A stretch of 64,000 nucleotides of DNA from QHXQ01 sp963788965 (GTDB lineage: Bacteria > Acidobacteriota > Blastocatellia > Pyrinomonadales > Pyrinomonadaceae): NCBI GenBank assembly GCA_963788965.1, contig CAWBIK010000005.1, positions 806,001-870,000 on the forward strand, in the 5' to 3' direction. A program made the translations under genes and the position numbers. The number at the start of each line of letters is the position of its first letter. The stretch's first letter is position 1. Below are positions 1 through 8,887 of the stretch, piece after piece. The notes under the pieces were generated by a model. The model was not told the DNA's origin, did no database searches, and saw only the letters and a program-made list of their open reading frames with translations.

Positions 1-73
1 CGCCGGCCGCCAACACAGTAGTACGAATAAGCGCGGCGCAGGGTTGGTTAGAAAAACGCGAGGCGGGGCGTGA

Positions 74-103
74 TTGATATAGCCTCGTGCGGTCGTTTAT
101 ACT
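74..103 (+). promoter_or_regulatory. Sigma-70-type promoter of the ECF sigma gene
   Basis: TTGATA at 74-79 and TATACT at 98-103 with an 18-bp spacer resemble a housekeeping promoter. Transcription would start near 110, giving a very short leader before the GTG at 122. The same pair of hexamers recurs at 8810-8837 with a 16-bp spacer. Confidence 0.55.
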
Positions 104-121
104 GAGCGCGTCGCCCCCGTT

Positions 122-721
122 GTGTTTGTTTTGAGTGAAGAAAAATTCCCCGTGGCCACGCCCCCGCAGCACGAAGTAACCCGCTTGCTCATCCGGCTGA
201 CGGAGGGCGAGGGCGCAGTCCTTGACGACTTGCTGCCGCTCGTCTATGCCGAGTTGCGCCGCTTGGCCGCCAACTATCTGCGGCGCGAGCGGCCCGGTCA
301 CACCCTGCAACCCACCGCGCTCGTCCACGAAGCTTACCTGCGGCTCATCGATCAGACGCAGGTGCATTGGCAAAACCGCGCGCACTTCTTCGGCGTTGCC
401 GCGCAGATGATGCGCCGCATCCTCGTCGATCACGCGCGCAGCCAGCAGGCGGAGAAACGCGGCGGCGAGTATCAGAAATTTTCGCTCGACGAGAACATAG
501 ACGTGTCGGGCGAGCGCGCCTCCGACCTTGTGGCGTTGGACGAAGCACTGGAACGACTGGCGCAGATCGATCCGGACAAGAGCCGCGTGGTCGAGTTACG
601 CTTCTTCGGCGGCCTCTCCGTCGAGGAGACGGCCGAAGTGCTCGGCGTCAGCGCCCCCACCGTCAAGCGCCACTGGCGCTTAGCGAAAGCCTGGCTCTAC
701 GGGCAAGTGCAGAAACAGTGA
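122..721 (+). CDS. ECF-type RNA polymerase sigma factor
   Basis: A 199-residue sigma factor of the acidobacterial/planctomycete ECF group (sigma-70, X6-like). Region 2 lies at about residues 20-105, including PTALVHEAYLRL and the downstream MMRRILVDHARS segment. Region 4 lies at about 135-195, with a helix-turn-helix around GLSVEETAEVLGVSAPTVKR. It would redirect RNA polymerase to a small promoter set. The start is the GTG at 122; a second GTG at 152 would give a protein ten residues shorter. It sits 82 bp upstream of a Ser/Thr kinase with TPRs, a pairing common in this phylum, so kinase and sigma factor may act in one signalling route. No anti-sigma gene is adjacent. Confidence 0.93.
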   Translation: MFVLSEEKFPVATPPQHEVTRLLIRLTEGEGAVLDDLLPLVYAELRRLAANYLRRERPGHTLQPTALVHEAYLRLIDQTQVHWQNRAHFFGVAAQMMRRILVDHARSQQAEKRGGEYQKFSLDENIDVSGERASDLVALDEALERLAQIDPDKSRVVELRFFGGLSVEETAEVLGVSAPTVKRHWRLAKAWLYGQVQKQ

Positions 722-726
722 GACTG

Positions 727-793
727 GCGATCAGCGGGCAGCGATCAGCAATCAGCAAAAGATCAAAAGCTGACCGCTGACCGTTGACCGCTG
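727..793. repeat. Intergenic hairpin built from heptamer units (GATCAGC family)
   Basis: The left arm (727-756) is four 7-nt units: GATCAGC, GGGCAGC, GATCAGC, AATCAGC. The right arm (769-793) carries the complementary units GCTGACC, GCTGACC, GTTGACC. It lies between the ECF sigma and kinase genes. The same unit family forms the hairpin at 38825-38890. Confidence 0.75.
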
Positions 794-803
794 CTGTTGT
801 TTT

Positions 804-3800
804 ATGACCCCCGAACGTTGGAAGCAGATCGAAGAAGTGTTTCAGACGGCGCTCGACCTACCGGCGGGCGAGCGCCAGCAGTATGTCGTCGCGGCCTGCG
901 CGGGCGACGATGAACTGTGCGCGCAAGTCGCCGCGCTCGTCGCGCAGCACGAAGAGGCCGGCGACTTCATCGAAGCGCCCGCCTTGGCCGCCACGGGTCT
1001 GCGCCGCATCACAGATCAATTCGCCACCTCGCCCACGACCAGCACGTTCGACGATCCCGCCATCGGGCGACGCATCGGCGCTTATCAGATCACGCGCGAG
1101 ATCGGGCGCGGCGGCATGGGCGCGGTCTATCTGGCCGAGCGCGTCGATAGTGCGTTCCGCCACCGCGTCGCCATCAAACTGATCAAGCGCGGGATGGACA
1201 CAGACTTCATCCTGCGCCGCTTCCGCAACGAGCGTCAAATTTTAGCCACGCTCGATCATCAGCACATCGCCAAACTGCTCGACGGCGGGACGACCGAAGA
1301 CGGGCTGCCCTACTTCGTCATGGAGTTCATTCCGGGGCAGCCAATCTATCGCTACTGCGACGAGCGCAAGCTGCCGATCATGGAACGGCTGCGCCTGTTA
1401 TGTCAGGTCTGCGAAGCGGTCGCATACGCGCACCGCAGTCACGTCATCCATCGTGACCTCAAACCATCGAACATTCTGGTGACGGCCGACGGCGTGCCGA
1501 AACTCTTAGACTTCGGCATCGCCAAAGTACTAGACCCCGGCCTCGTTGCCGACATCACACTCGATCCGACGGCGACCGCCATGCGTCTGATGACGCCCGA
1601 ATACGCCAGCCCTGAACAAGTGCAGGGCGCAGCCATCACGCCCGCCACCGACGTGTATAGCTTGGGCGTCTTGCTCTACGAATTGTTGACCGGGCATCGG
1701 CCTTATCGTTTGCACAACCGCGCGCCGCACGAGATCGCCCGTGTCATCTGCGACGAAGAACCGGCCCCTCTGAGCGCAGTCATCTCGCGCCCCGACGATA
1801 TGCTGTTCGCCGTCGCGCCGCCGAACGGCGAGGAGACGACGCTCAACTATCTGTGCTGGAATCGCGGCGGCGCGACGGTCGAGTCGCTGCGCCGCGAACT
1901 CTCAGGCGACATTGAGAACATCGTGATGAAGGCGTTGCGCAAAGAGCCGGCGCAGCGTTATCAATCGGTCGAACATCTGCGCGACGACATCACGCGCCAC
2001 TTAGACGGCCGCCCCGTCTCTGCGCCGCCCTACTTCCACGCCGCCATCCATATGTCCGCGTCGCCCGATAGCGGCAGCGGCGAACGCTCGCTCGCCGTCC
2101 TGCCGCTCAAACTCTTGGACGCGCGCCGCACCGAAGACACAGGCGACGAATATCTCGGCATCGGTTTAGCCGACGCACTCATCACGCGCTTGAGCAGCGT
2201 CCGCCGCTTCACCGTCCGCCCCACGAGCAGCGTGCTGCGCTACAACACGCTCGACTCCGACCCGCTCGCGGCCGGGCGCGACCTGCGCGCAGCCTTCGTC
2301 CTCGACGGCCGCATCCGCCGCGCGGGCGAATCGATCCGCATCACCGTGCAACTGCTCGACGTGCGGACCAGCGCGACGACTTGGGCCGGGCAGTTCGACG
2401 AGAAGTTCACGGACGTGCTCACGCTTGAAGACGCCATCACGGCGCAGGTGGCCGAGGCCATTGTCCCGCACCTGACCGGCGACGAGCGCCAGCGCCTAGC
2501 CAAGCGCGGCACGGACAACCCGGCCGCGCACGAAGCCTACATGCGCGGGCGCTATCATTGGAACTCGATGACCGAAGACGGCTTCGCCAAGTCGTTGATC
2601 TACTTCACGCGCGCCGTCGCCATCGATGCCAACTATGCGCTGGCTTATGCGGGCATCGCCGACTATTACAACTTCCTCGGCATCTACGCCGTGCTGCCGT
2701 TCCGCGAATGCGCGGCCGCCGCGCAGCAGGCGGCGCTCAAGGCCGTCGAACTAGACGACACGCTCGCCGAAGGTCACGCCGCGCTCGGCTTCGCCACGCT
2801 CACGCACGACTTCGACTGGACGACGGCCGAACGACAGCATCGCCACTCCCTCGAACTCAACCCGAACTACCCGCACGCGCATCTCTGGTACAGCTTCTAT
2901 CTTGCGATGAGCGCGCGCTTCGACGAGTCGCTGGTTGAAGTCCGCCGGGCGCTGGAACTTGATCCTTACTCGCCTATCATTCATCACACGCTCAGTTGGA
3001 ATCTATACTTTGCGCGGCGCTACGACGACAGTATCGCCGCCGCCCGTCGCCTCATCACGCTTGAGCCGGGCTATGGGCTGGGCTTGCTCTTTCTCGGCCT
3101 CAAACTTCGCTACGCGGGTGAACTCGAAGAAGCCGCCGCTATCGAGCGCAGGACACTTGCCGTCCTCGGTCGCACCCCGTTTGTGTTGACGTGGATGGCG
3201 GCCGGGCTCGCCGCATCGGGCGAACATGAGCAGGCGCGCGAACTGTTGCGCGAGATCGAAGCGGCTGCGGCCGCCGCCCGCTACGTTTCGCCCTACCTGC
3301 TCGCGCTCGTCTATTGCAATCTGGGCGAGCCGGAGCGCGCGCTTGACGAACTGGAACGCGCGCTTGCAATCAACGACGGCTGGCTCGTCTGGCTCGGCGT
3401 CGAACCGCGCTTCGATCCGTTGCGCGGCGAGCCGCGCTTTGAAAGTCTGCTGCGCCAGACGGGCAATCCCGCAACGTTATCGCACGGTGACGCCGCGCCG
3501 GTCGTCGTCGAAACACAGGACGACTCGGCACAGCCGCCCGCGCAAAGTGGCTCGCGCGACAGCGCCCGCCTGCCGACGCACACGGTCGAGCGGCCGTCCA
3601 TCGACCCGGAGGCGCAGCAACTCTATGTGGCCGGGCGCTACTATTCGACCAAGCGCACGGCCGAGGGCTTGCGCCAAGCCATCGAACGACTTGAGCGCGC
3701 CGTCGAACGCGATCCTAATTTTGCGTTAGCTTATTCGGAGTTGGCCGACTGCTATGCGCTCTTGAACTGGTACGTCGAGCCGCCGCCGCCCGAAGCGTTC

Positions 3801-4565
3801 GCGCGCGCCAAACAGGCCGCGCTCAGGGCCGTTGCGGCCGACGACACGCTGGCCGAAGCGCACGCCTCACTCGGCTTCGTCAAACTGCACTACGACCGCA
3901 ACTGGGCCGGCGCGGAGCGCGAGTTTCGGCGCGCCATCGAGTTGAAGTCCGACAATGCGCCCGCGCATCGTTGGTATGCTTTCAGTCTGGCGGCGATGGG
4001 CCGGCACGATGAAGCCTTCGCCGAGATCAGACGCGCGCAGGCCATCTCGCCGCGGTCGCCCGTGATCGCCACGGGCGTCGCTAACGTCTTGTTTCTCGCG
4101 CGTCGCTTCGACGAGACAATCGCGCAGTGTCGCAAGGCGCTCGAACTCGACCCCGGTTCGGTCGCGGCTTACGTCGTGCTGCGTTGGGCTTACGAGCGCA
4201 AGGGCTTGCGCGCGGAGGCGCTGGCGGCTTACGAACAGGAGCGCGTGTTCGCGGGCGACACGCCGACGACGAAGGCGAAACACGCGCACGTGCTGGCCGC
4301 GACGGGTCGCCGCGCGGAGGCGCGACAGGTGCTTGACGAACTGCTGGCGCGGCGTGAAGAACAGTGGGTGACGGCTTACGAGATCGCGATCATCTGTGCC
4401 TTGCTCGACGACCGCGACAGCGCCTTTCGTTGGCTCGCGCAGGCCGAACGTGAGCACGCCGTCGGCTTCACGTTCGTCCGCGTCGATCCGCACCTCGACA
4501 ACTTGCGCGGCGATCCGCGCTTCCTTGAACTGGTGCGGCGGTTGGATGAATCCCCCACAGCTTAG
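804..4565 (+). CDS. Serine/threonine protein kinase with TPR sensor region
   Basis: A 1253-residue Hanks-type kinase. Residues 1-65 match the short N-terminal segment typical of acidobacterial kinases. The kinase domain spans about 93-400, with glycine loop GRGGMG (101-106), ATP lysine in AIK (125), catalytic loop HRDLKPSN (216-223) and DFG (237-239); all are intact, so it should be active. A FlgO/adenylate-cyclase-associated domain follows (about 428-560). Two blocks of TPRs (about 575-870 and 940-1240) are separated by a Ser/Pro-rich linker and look internally duplicated. I see no transmembrane segment between kinase and TPRs, unlike many relatives, so it may be cytoplasmic. The last four bases overlap a convergent gene. 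Confidence 0.93.
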   Translation: MTPERWKQIEEVFQTALDLPAGERQQYVVAACAGDDELCAQVAALVAQHEEAGDFIEAPALAATGLRRITDQFATSPTTSTFDDPAIGRRIGAYQITREIGRGGMGAVYLAERVDSAFRHRVAIKLIKRGMDTDFILRRFRNERQILATLDHQHIAKLLDGGTTEDGLPYFVMEFIPGQPIYRYCDERKLPIMERLRLLCQVCEAVAYAHRSHVIHRDLKPSNILVTADGVPKLLDFGIAKVLDPGLVADITLDPTATAMRLMTPEYASPEQVQGAAITPATDVYSLGVLLYELLTGHRPYRLHNRAPHEIARVICDEEPAPLSAVISRPDDMLFAVAPPNGEETTLNYLCWNRGGATVESLRRELSGDIENIVMKALRKEPAQRYQSVEHLRDDITRHLDGRPVSAPPYFHAAIHMSASPDSGSGERSLAVLPLKLLDARRTEDTGDEYLGIGLADALITRLSSVRRFTVRPTSSVLRYNTLDSDPLAAGRDLRAAFVLDGRIRRAGESIRITVQLLDVRTSATTWAGQFDEKFTDVLTLEDAITAQVAEAIVPHLTGDERQRLAKRGTDNPAAHEAYMRGRYHWNSMTEDGFAKSLIYFTRAVAIDANYALAYAGIADYYNFLGIYAVLPFRECAAAAQQAALKAVELDDTLAEGHAALGFATLTHDFDWTTAERQHRHSLELNPNYPHAHLWYSFYLAMSARFDESLVEVRRALELDPYSPIIHHTLSWNLYFARRYDDSIAAARRLITLEPGYGLGLLFLGLKLRYAGELEEAAAIERRTLAVLGRTPFVLTWMAAGLAASGEHEQARELLREIEAAAAAARYVSPYLLALVYCNLGEPERALDELERALAINDGWLVWLGVEPRFDPLRGEPRFESLLRQTGNPATLSHGDAAPVVVETQDDSAQPPAQSGSRDSARLPTHTVERPSIDPEAQQLYVAGRYYSTKRTAEGLRQAIERLERAVERDPNFALAYSELADCYALLNWYVEPPPPEAFARAKQAALRAVAADDTLAEAHASLGFVKLHYDRNWAGAEREFRRAIELKSDNAPAHRWYAFSLAAMGRHDEAFAEIRRAQAISPRSPVIATGVANVLFLARRFDETIAQCRKALELDPGSVAAYVVLRWAYERKGLRAEALAAYEQERVFAGDTPTTKAKHAHVLAATGRRAEARQVLDELLARREEQWVTAYEIAIICALLDDRDSAFRWLAQAEREHAVGFTFVRVDPHLDNLRGDPRFLELVRRLDESPTA

Positions 4566-4798
4566 GCGGTGCGTGAATAAGACGCGTCATAGATCAACCG
4601 CCCGCTATGGTCTTGGCGCGTTTGCAAGCGTGCCTGCCGTGACTGTACGCGCGCCTGCCTGAGCGCCGTCTTGTACTCGACGAACTCGATCACTGCCTCG
4701 ACGACGCGCGACAGCGCGTAAGCGAATTCTTCGGAGACGAGCGCCAGCAGAAAGCCGCCCGCCACCAGTGCGACCCCGATCATTAGTATGAGCAACAT
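4562..4798 (-). CDS. Small single-pass membrane protein, unknown function
   Basis: A predicted 78-residue protein with a hydrophobic N-terminus (about residues 1-22, MLLILMIGVALVAGGFLLAL) followed by an amphipathic, Arg/Gln-rich tail. A GAGGCG motif lies about 10 nt before the ATG. Its stop overlaps the 3' end of the convergent kinase gene by four bases. I recognise no family. The layout of membrane anchor plus basic coiled tail is plausible, but composition alone could also produce it by chance. Confidence 0.45.
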   Translation of the reverse strand: MLLILMIGVALVAGGFLLALVSEEFAYALSRVVEAVIEFVEYKTALRQARVQSRQARLQTRQDHSGRLIYDASYSRTA

Positions 4799-4904
4799 TA
4801 TTCATTGCGCCTCGCTTCTTTCTATGATGACTTAAGGAACTAATCAGTCCCACCTAGTAACGCGTAAATCTGCGCGCAAAAGGATCACACGGGCGCGGGC
4901 TAAA

Positions 4905-4971
4905 TTAACCAGCAAGCCACGAAGCCACGAAGCAGGTTAAGTGCTTCGTGGCTTCGTGGCTTGCTGGTTAA
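4905..4971. repeat. Perfect 30-bp hairpin built from octamer units (CCACGAAG family)
   Basis: Left arm 4905-4934 and right arm 4942-4971 are perfect reverse complements over 30 bp, with a 7-nt loop. Each arm holds two tandem AAGCCACG octamers and ends in TTAACC. It lies 13 bp beyond the stop of the O-methyltransferase gene, so it may act as a terminator or mRNA stabiliser. Relatives are at 19785, 27123 and 33217. Confidence 0.85.
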
Positions 4972-4984
4972 CTGCTTTTGTTTC

Positions 4985-6115
4985 TTACGTTGCCTGCACC
5001 GCTTCGATCACGCAGTAAGGCGATTGGGTCGGCACGATGCGCGTGAGCCGCAAGCCCGCGCGCGCAAAGAGCGCGGCGTATTCGGCCGCGGTGCGCTCTT
5101 GCCCGCCCGGCGAGACGAGCATCTCGATGTCCAATATCTTGCCGAGGTGCGGCTCGTTGCCCGGCGCAAGCACAAGTTCGACCAGTAGCACGCGCCCGTC
5201 CGCGCGCATCGCCCGGCTGATGTTGCGCAGGATCACAAGCGCGCGCTCGTCGTCCCAATCGTGAATGATGTGCTTCATGATGTAGGCGTCCGCGCCTGCG
5301 GGCACGGCCGCGAAGAAGTCGCCCGTGACAAGTTCGCACCGTTCGGCCACGCCTGCGTCGGCGACCGCCGCGCCCGCGCCGTCAATCACATGCGGCAGAT
5401 CGAATAGCACGCCGCTCATGTTCGGGTTGGCGCGCAGGATGGTCGTCAGCAGCCCGCCGTGCCCGCCCGCGACATCGACTAAGCGTTCAACGCCGCCGAA
5501 GTCGTAAGCCTCGGCCACGGCGGCGGCCGCGAGATGCGACATGCTCGTCATCGCGCGGTTGAAGATTTGCGACGGCTCAGGGTTGGCGGCGAAATAGGGA
5601 AAGACCTCCGCGCCGTGAACCTGCGCCCACGCCGCCTGTCCCGTCATGACGCTGTGCATGGTCTGACCCCAGACGCGCCAGTGCCAGTCCGCGCCCATGA
5701 AGATGGCTGTGTCGCGCAGCGAGCCGGGCGCGTCGGCGCGCAACGGTTCGGCCAGCGGGGTCAACTCGAAACGCCCGTCGGCGCGTTCGGCGAACACGCC
5801 GCACGAGGCGAGCGCGCGCAGGATTCTGTAGAGCGAAGGTGCGTGCGCGCCCGTCGCGGCCGCCAATGCGTGCGCGTCTTTCGCCCCGTTAGCGAGTAGG
5901 TCTGCGACGCCGAGTTTCGCGGCCACATATAACGCCTGCGAAACGAGACTGCCGGTGATCATCTGTGTCAGAGCGACGGCCGGCGGGACGGTCTGCGCCG
6001 TCGCGGCCATTTGTGCGTCACTCGTTGCGGTCATGCTCGGCTCGATCTGCGCGGCTGTGGCCGCGGCCATACCCAACGGCGTGCCCATGTTCTTGATGAA
6101 TGCTGGCGTGGTCAT
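4985..6115 (-). CDS. SAM-dependent O-methyltransferase (acetylserotonin/hydroxyneurosporene type)
   Basis: A 376-residue class I methyltransferase of the plant-type O-methyltransferase family. An N-terminal winged-helix dimerisation domain (about 45-140) contains ALYVAAKLGVADLLA. The SAM fold follows, with the glycine-rich VDVAGGHGGL motif and an acidic residue after the second strand. The KHIIHDWDDERA segment carries the conserved His-Asp region that includes the catalytic base in this family. It would methylate a hydroxyl on a small aromatic or polyketide-like molecule; the substrate cannot be told. GAGGAGG lies 4 nt before the ATG at 6115, supporting this start. The first 40 residues are Ala/Thr-rich and probably disordered. 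No biosynthetic cluster surrounds it. Confidence 0.9.
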   Translation of the reverse strand: MTTPAFIKNMGTPLGMAAATAAQIEPSMTATSDAQMAATAQTVPPAVALTQMITGSLVSQALYVAAKLGVADLLANGAKDAHALAAATGAHAPSLYRILRALASCGVFAERADGRFELTPLAEPLRADAPGSLRDTAIFMGADWHWRVWGQTMHSVMTGQAAWAQVHGAEVFPYFAANPEPSQIFNRAMTSMSHLAAAAVAEAYDFGGVERLVDVAGGHGGLLTTILRANPNMSGVLFDLPHVIDGAGAAVADAGVAERCELVTGDFFAAVPAGADAYIMKHIIHDWDDERALVILRNISRAMRADGRVLLVELVLAPGNEPHLGKILDIEMLVSPGGQERTAAEYAALFARAGLRLTRIVPTQSPYCVIEAVQAT

Positions 6116-6372
6116 CTGTCCTCCTCGGTTGCTGGCTCAAGTATGAAATTCGACCGGGCCACTTAGTGCCCTTCGTTCAACTAACGCGCGAACGGGGTGT
6201 GACAGGGATCAAGGCAGCGGGTCGCGGTCGCGGCTTTTAACGGCCGGCGAATGGCGGGCGTAAAAACAGTTAGCCTGCAAGTGAGTGAGAAAAAAGTTAT
6301 CGCTAAAAAAAATATCCGCGGTCTGATCCTTTTTGCTGTTGGACCACGCGTTGATAGTTGGAGGGACGTGTT

Positions 6373-6600
6373 ATGCAACAGCATCAAAGGCCAGTGCGTG
6401 TCATCAAACGTGACCAGCGAGTGCGCGGTGAGGGGGCCGCAAACGACGCGGGCAATGGCGGCACGGAACCCTCCGAGCGTGAGGTGCGGGCGGTCGTGGC
6501 CGGCTGGGTGCGCGAGCACCGGCAGTTGGCCGAAGAAGGGCAGCGCGCCGCCGCCTTCATGCTCAAAGCGGCCCGGTATCAACTGTCACAGGCAGCATAG
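6373..6600 (+). CDS. Small hypothetical protein (75 residues)
   Basis: An ATG at 6373 preceded by GGAGGG about 7 nt upstream opens a 75-residue frame. The product is polar, with a Gln/Arg-rich start and a helical C-terminal half around residues 39-70 (REVRAVVAGWVREHRQLAEE). I recognise no family; a small regulator or helical binding protein is possible. It stands alone between two minus-strand genes. Its TAG stop lies inside the left arm of a hairpin at 6593-6625. Confidence 0.6.
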   Translation: MQQHQRPVRVIKRDQRVRGEGAANDAGNGGTEPSEREVRAVVAGWVREHRQLAEEGQRAAAFMLKAARYQLSQAA

Positions 6601-6625
6601 ACCAGCGCGGGGGCGGTCTATGCTG
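6593..6625. terminator. Hairpin between convergent genes
   Basis: CAGCATAGACC (6593-6603) pairs perfectly with GGTCTATGCTG (6615-6625) across an 11-nt GC-rich loop. It lies between the small plus-strand gene and the convergent repeat-protein gene, so it could end transcription in either direction. There is no long T-tract. Confidence 0.5.
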
Positions 6626-6665
6626 TCTGCTCGATGGGCAATCGCACACTGCTAGTACTACTGCG

Positions 6666-7517
6666 TTACTGCGTTGCCGTCTGATACAACGTGCCGGCGC
6701 GCTCAATACTCCACAGCGCGCCGTCCATAGCGACCAACGCGATTGTGTCGCGCCAGTCTCCGGCTTTGCCAATGCGTCTGTAATTACCCATCTTGTCGGT
6801 CTGATATAAGTCGCCGGATTTTTCTATCGACCAGAGATAGCCACCAGAGCCGACCAGAAAACTTGTGTTCGCCCACGCGCCCCGCTGCCCGACCTGTTGC
6901 CAGCGCCCGCTCTTGTCCGTGCGATAGAGCGTGCCGTCGCCTTCCACCGTCCACAGTTCGCCGTCCATCGCCACCAGCCCAAGCGTATTACGCCACGCAC
7001 CCTTAGGACCGACTTGCTGATAACGACCACTCTTATCGGTGCGATAGAGCGTGCCGTCGCTCTCGATAGACCAGAGTTCACCGTCCATCGCGGCCAGAAA
7101 ATATGTGCCCGTCCAAGCGTTGCGCGGCCCGACCGCCTGATAGCGGCCGGTCTTATCGGTGCGATAGAGATTGCCGTCGCCTTCAATACTCCATAGCTCG
7201 CCGTCCATGGCCACGAGCGCCACCGTGTTGCCCCACGAGCTGCCTTTGCCTACTTGTTGCCGCCGGCCGTTCTTATCGGTCCGGTACAACCGGCCCTGAG
7301 CAATGCTCCACAGTTCGCCATCCAGCGCGGTTATGCTCGTCGTCCCGGCCCACTCGCCGTCCTTGCCAACCCGTTTCCAACTGCCCGCTTGGGCGAAGGC
7401 GCTCGCGGCGGACGCGGCCATAAGAAGCACGGTGATCAGTAAGCGGCCGAATTTTCCGGCGCTGCGCCTGCACGGCGGCGCACTCTTGACGGTAACTTGC
7501 GGGATGCGATGTGCCAT
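6666..7517 (-). CDS. Secreted protein of six 40-residue repeats, probable beta-propeller
   Basis: After a signal peptide (hydrophobic core LLITVLLMAASAASAFA, ending near AQAGS), the protein is almost entirely six tandem repeats of 39-40 residues. The consensus contains WxxVG, AMDGELWSIE, DGTLYRTDKSGR. Aromatic and Asp-Gly positions recur in register, as in tachylectin-like or WD-like beta-propellers, so one blade per repeat is likely. No catalytic motif is visible; a lectin or scaffold role outside the cell is an inference. I chose the second in-frame start at 7517, because the AAGGAG sequence is immediately adjacent to the first candidate at 7529 and only suits the second (about 12 nt). Confidence 0.8.
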   Translation of the reverse strand: MAHRIPQVTVKSAPPCRRSAGKFGRLLITVLLMAASAASAFAQAGSWKRVGKDGEWAGTTSITALDGELWSIAQGRLYRTDKNGRRQQVGKGSSWGNTVALVAMDGELWSIEGDGNLYRTDKTGRYQAVGPRNAWTGTYFLAAMDGELWSIESDGTLYRTDKSGRYQQVGPKGAWRNTLGLVAMDGELWTVEGDGTLYRTDKSGRWQQVGQRGAWANTSFLVGSGGYLWSIEKSGDLYQTDKMGNYRRIGKAGDWRDTIALVAMDGALWSIERAGTLYQTATQ

Positions 7518-7673
7518 GTATCTGTCCATCTCCTTTTGCGTTATGCAGAGCCGCTGCGACGCGGCCGACGAGCAGTTGCTTTAAGACCAAGACAGCGCGC
7601 TTTATAAAGGAGTAATAGAAGTCAGGTCAAGCTTCATGTGTTAACGCGCCGACGCGTTAACTGTTGTCGCAGC

Positions 7674-8168
7674 TTATGCGAACTGCTTCGAGATCGGATA
7701 GACCTTGATGTTTGAATCCGGCCGGAGCGTGCCGACGCTTTCTTCCACTTTGTAACCAAGCTTGCGATAGAAGCGAATGGCTTGCTCGTTGGGCGCGGCG
7801 ACAACTCCGTAGATGCTTTTGAAGCCGCGCCCTTCGGCCCAACTTTCGGCGTGTTGCATCAACTGCGCGGCCGTGCCGGAGCGGCGATAAGGCGCGGCGA
7901 CAAACACGCCCCAGACATAGCCGCGCCCCTGCTGGTTCTGGTCCTCGCCCACAGCGCACATCCCCACAAAGGTATCATCCGTCTCGGCGACAAAGATGAC
8001 CGATTCGGCCGCGAACATGCGCAACAGACGCTCCGCCCATTCCTCGTCAGACATGCTGCTGGCACTGGCGAACGTTTCGCCGAACGCATCCGGGTCGGAC
8101 TTGAGCGCGGCTAACCGCAACGCCTTATAACGCGCGAGATCAGACTCGACGATTGCGCGAATCAACAT
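7674..8168 (-). CDS. GNAT family N-acetyltransferase
   Basis: A 164-residue single-domain GNAT protein. It starts with the typical IRAIVESDLARYKALRL helix. It then shows the central strands (VIFVAETDDTFVGMCAV), the acetyl-CoA loop region around APYRRSGTAAQLMQHAESWA (motif A variant of R/QxxGxG/A), and NEQAIRFYRKLGYKVE as motif B. It would transfer an acetyl group from acetyl-CoA to an amine on a small molecule or protein; the acceptor cannot be predicted. It lies 20 bp downstream of the MOSC gene on the same strand and is probably co-transcribed with it. Confidence 0.9.
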   Translation of the reverse strand: MLIRAIVESDLARYKALRLAALKSDPDAFGETFASASSMSDEEWAERLLRMFAAESVIFVAETDDTFVGMCAVGEDQNQQGRGYVWGVFVAAPYRRSGTAAQLMQHAESWAEGRGFKSIYGVVAAPNEQAIRFYRKLGYKVEESVGTLRPDSNIKVYPISKQFA

Positions 8169-8188
8169 ACGAGTTTGTTGGCCCGGCC

Positions 8189-8746
8189 TTAAATTTTCTT
8201 GGCGACATCGCCCACTCGTATGACGCCGGGTTGCACGACCTTCGCGTTGATGCCGCGCAGATGAAGTTGTCGCCCCACAGGTGAGTTGACGAACTTCATC
8301 GCGTCCAAGCCAAAGCGGGCCACGAATTTTTTACAGCCGGTGTGGGGCTGCGGCGTGACTTCGATCACGGCCGAGCCGAGCGCCAGCCGTGTCCCGGCGG
8401 GCAAGTTGTCCGCGCTCAAATCGAGATCGAGAAAGAGTTGATCGCCGGCTAATGGCCAGCGGTCTTTCGTCTGCGCGACGAGCGCAATCGCGCGCGCATT
8501 CATGATGTTGAGTTGCATGTCGGGATGCGCCGAGCCGTCTTCAGTCCGCGAACTGCTCCGCAGTCGCCAACTGTCGCCCACCAGACCTTCGACCAGATGC
8601 AACTCGCCCTCGGTCAAGACTTCACGAGCATCGGTTTGCGGCCGGCGCACGATCAACGCCAGCACGCCTTCATCTCTGGGCGATTGGCGAATCTCGTCTA
8701 ACCCCGCTTCCAATTCAGCCATCGTCAAATGTTTCACAGCGACCAC
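8189..8746 (-). CDS. MOSC domain-containing protein
   Basis: A 185-residue protein with a C-terminal MOSC (Mo-cofactor sulfurase C-terminal) domain. The conserved segment HTGCKKF carries the single Cys typical of the sulfur-carrying or Mo-binding site, followed by the RGINAKVVQPGVIRVGD core. The N-terminal third (RRPQTDAREVL and following) resembles stand-alone MOSC proteins that handle molybdenum-cofactor sulfuration or N-hydroxylated substrates. The GTG start at 8746 has GGAGG about 8 nt upstream. It is divergent from the histidine kinase gene. The molybdopterin oxidoreductase at 19.9-21.9 kb is the only molybdoenzyme seen nearby. Confidence 0.88.
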   Translation of the reverse strand: MVAVKHLTMAELEAGLDEIRQSPRDEGVLALIVRRPQTDAREVLTEGELHLVEGLVGDSWRLRSSSRTEDGSAHPDMQLNIMNARAIALVAQTKDRWPLAGDQLFLDLDLSADNLPAGTRLALGSAVIEVTPQPHTGCKKFVARFGLDAMKFVNSPVGRQLHLRGINAKVVQPGVIRVGDVAKKI

Positions 8747-8809
8747 TTGCCAACCTCCTGCAACTCAACACGGCCCTGCTTGCTTAGGGTCAGCCGCGAC
8801 CCCGGCGCA

Positions 8810-8837
8810 TTGATACCAAATTTTGCGTTAATATACT
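8810..8837 (+). promoter_or_regulatory. Sigma-70-type promoter of the hybrid histidine kinase
   Basis: TTGATA (8810-8815) and TATACT (8832-8837) are separated by 16 bp in an AT-rich island. The predicted start is about 45 nt before the kinase ATG. The hexamers are the same as at 74-103. Confidence 0.5.
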
Positions 8838-8887
8838 ATTTTACTCCGAGCAAAGTTGCTGTGCCTTTATTCTTAACTTAAGCATTC

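Noticed and set aside
3867..4493. Minus-strand open frame of 208 residues opposite the TPR region of the kinase
   Set aside because: Arg-rich shadow caused by GC-biased third positions; no start signal or family.
4905..4971. Simple terminator only
   Set aside because: The perfect 30-bp stem with tandem octamers and its relatives elsewhere show that it belongs to a repeat family, though it may also terminate transcription.
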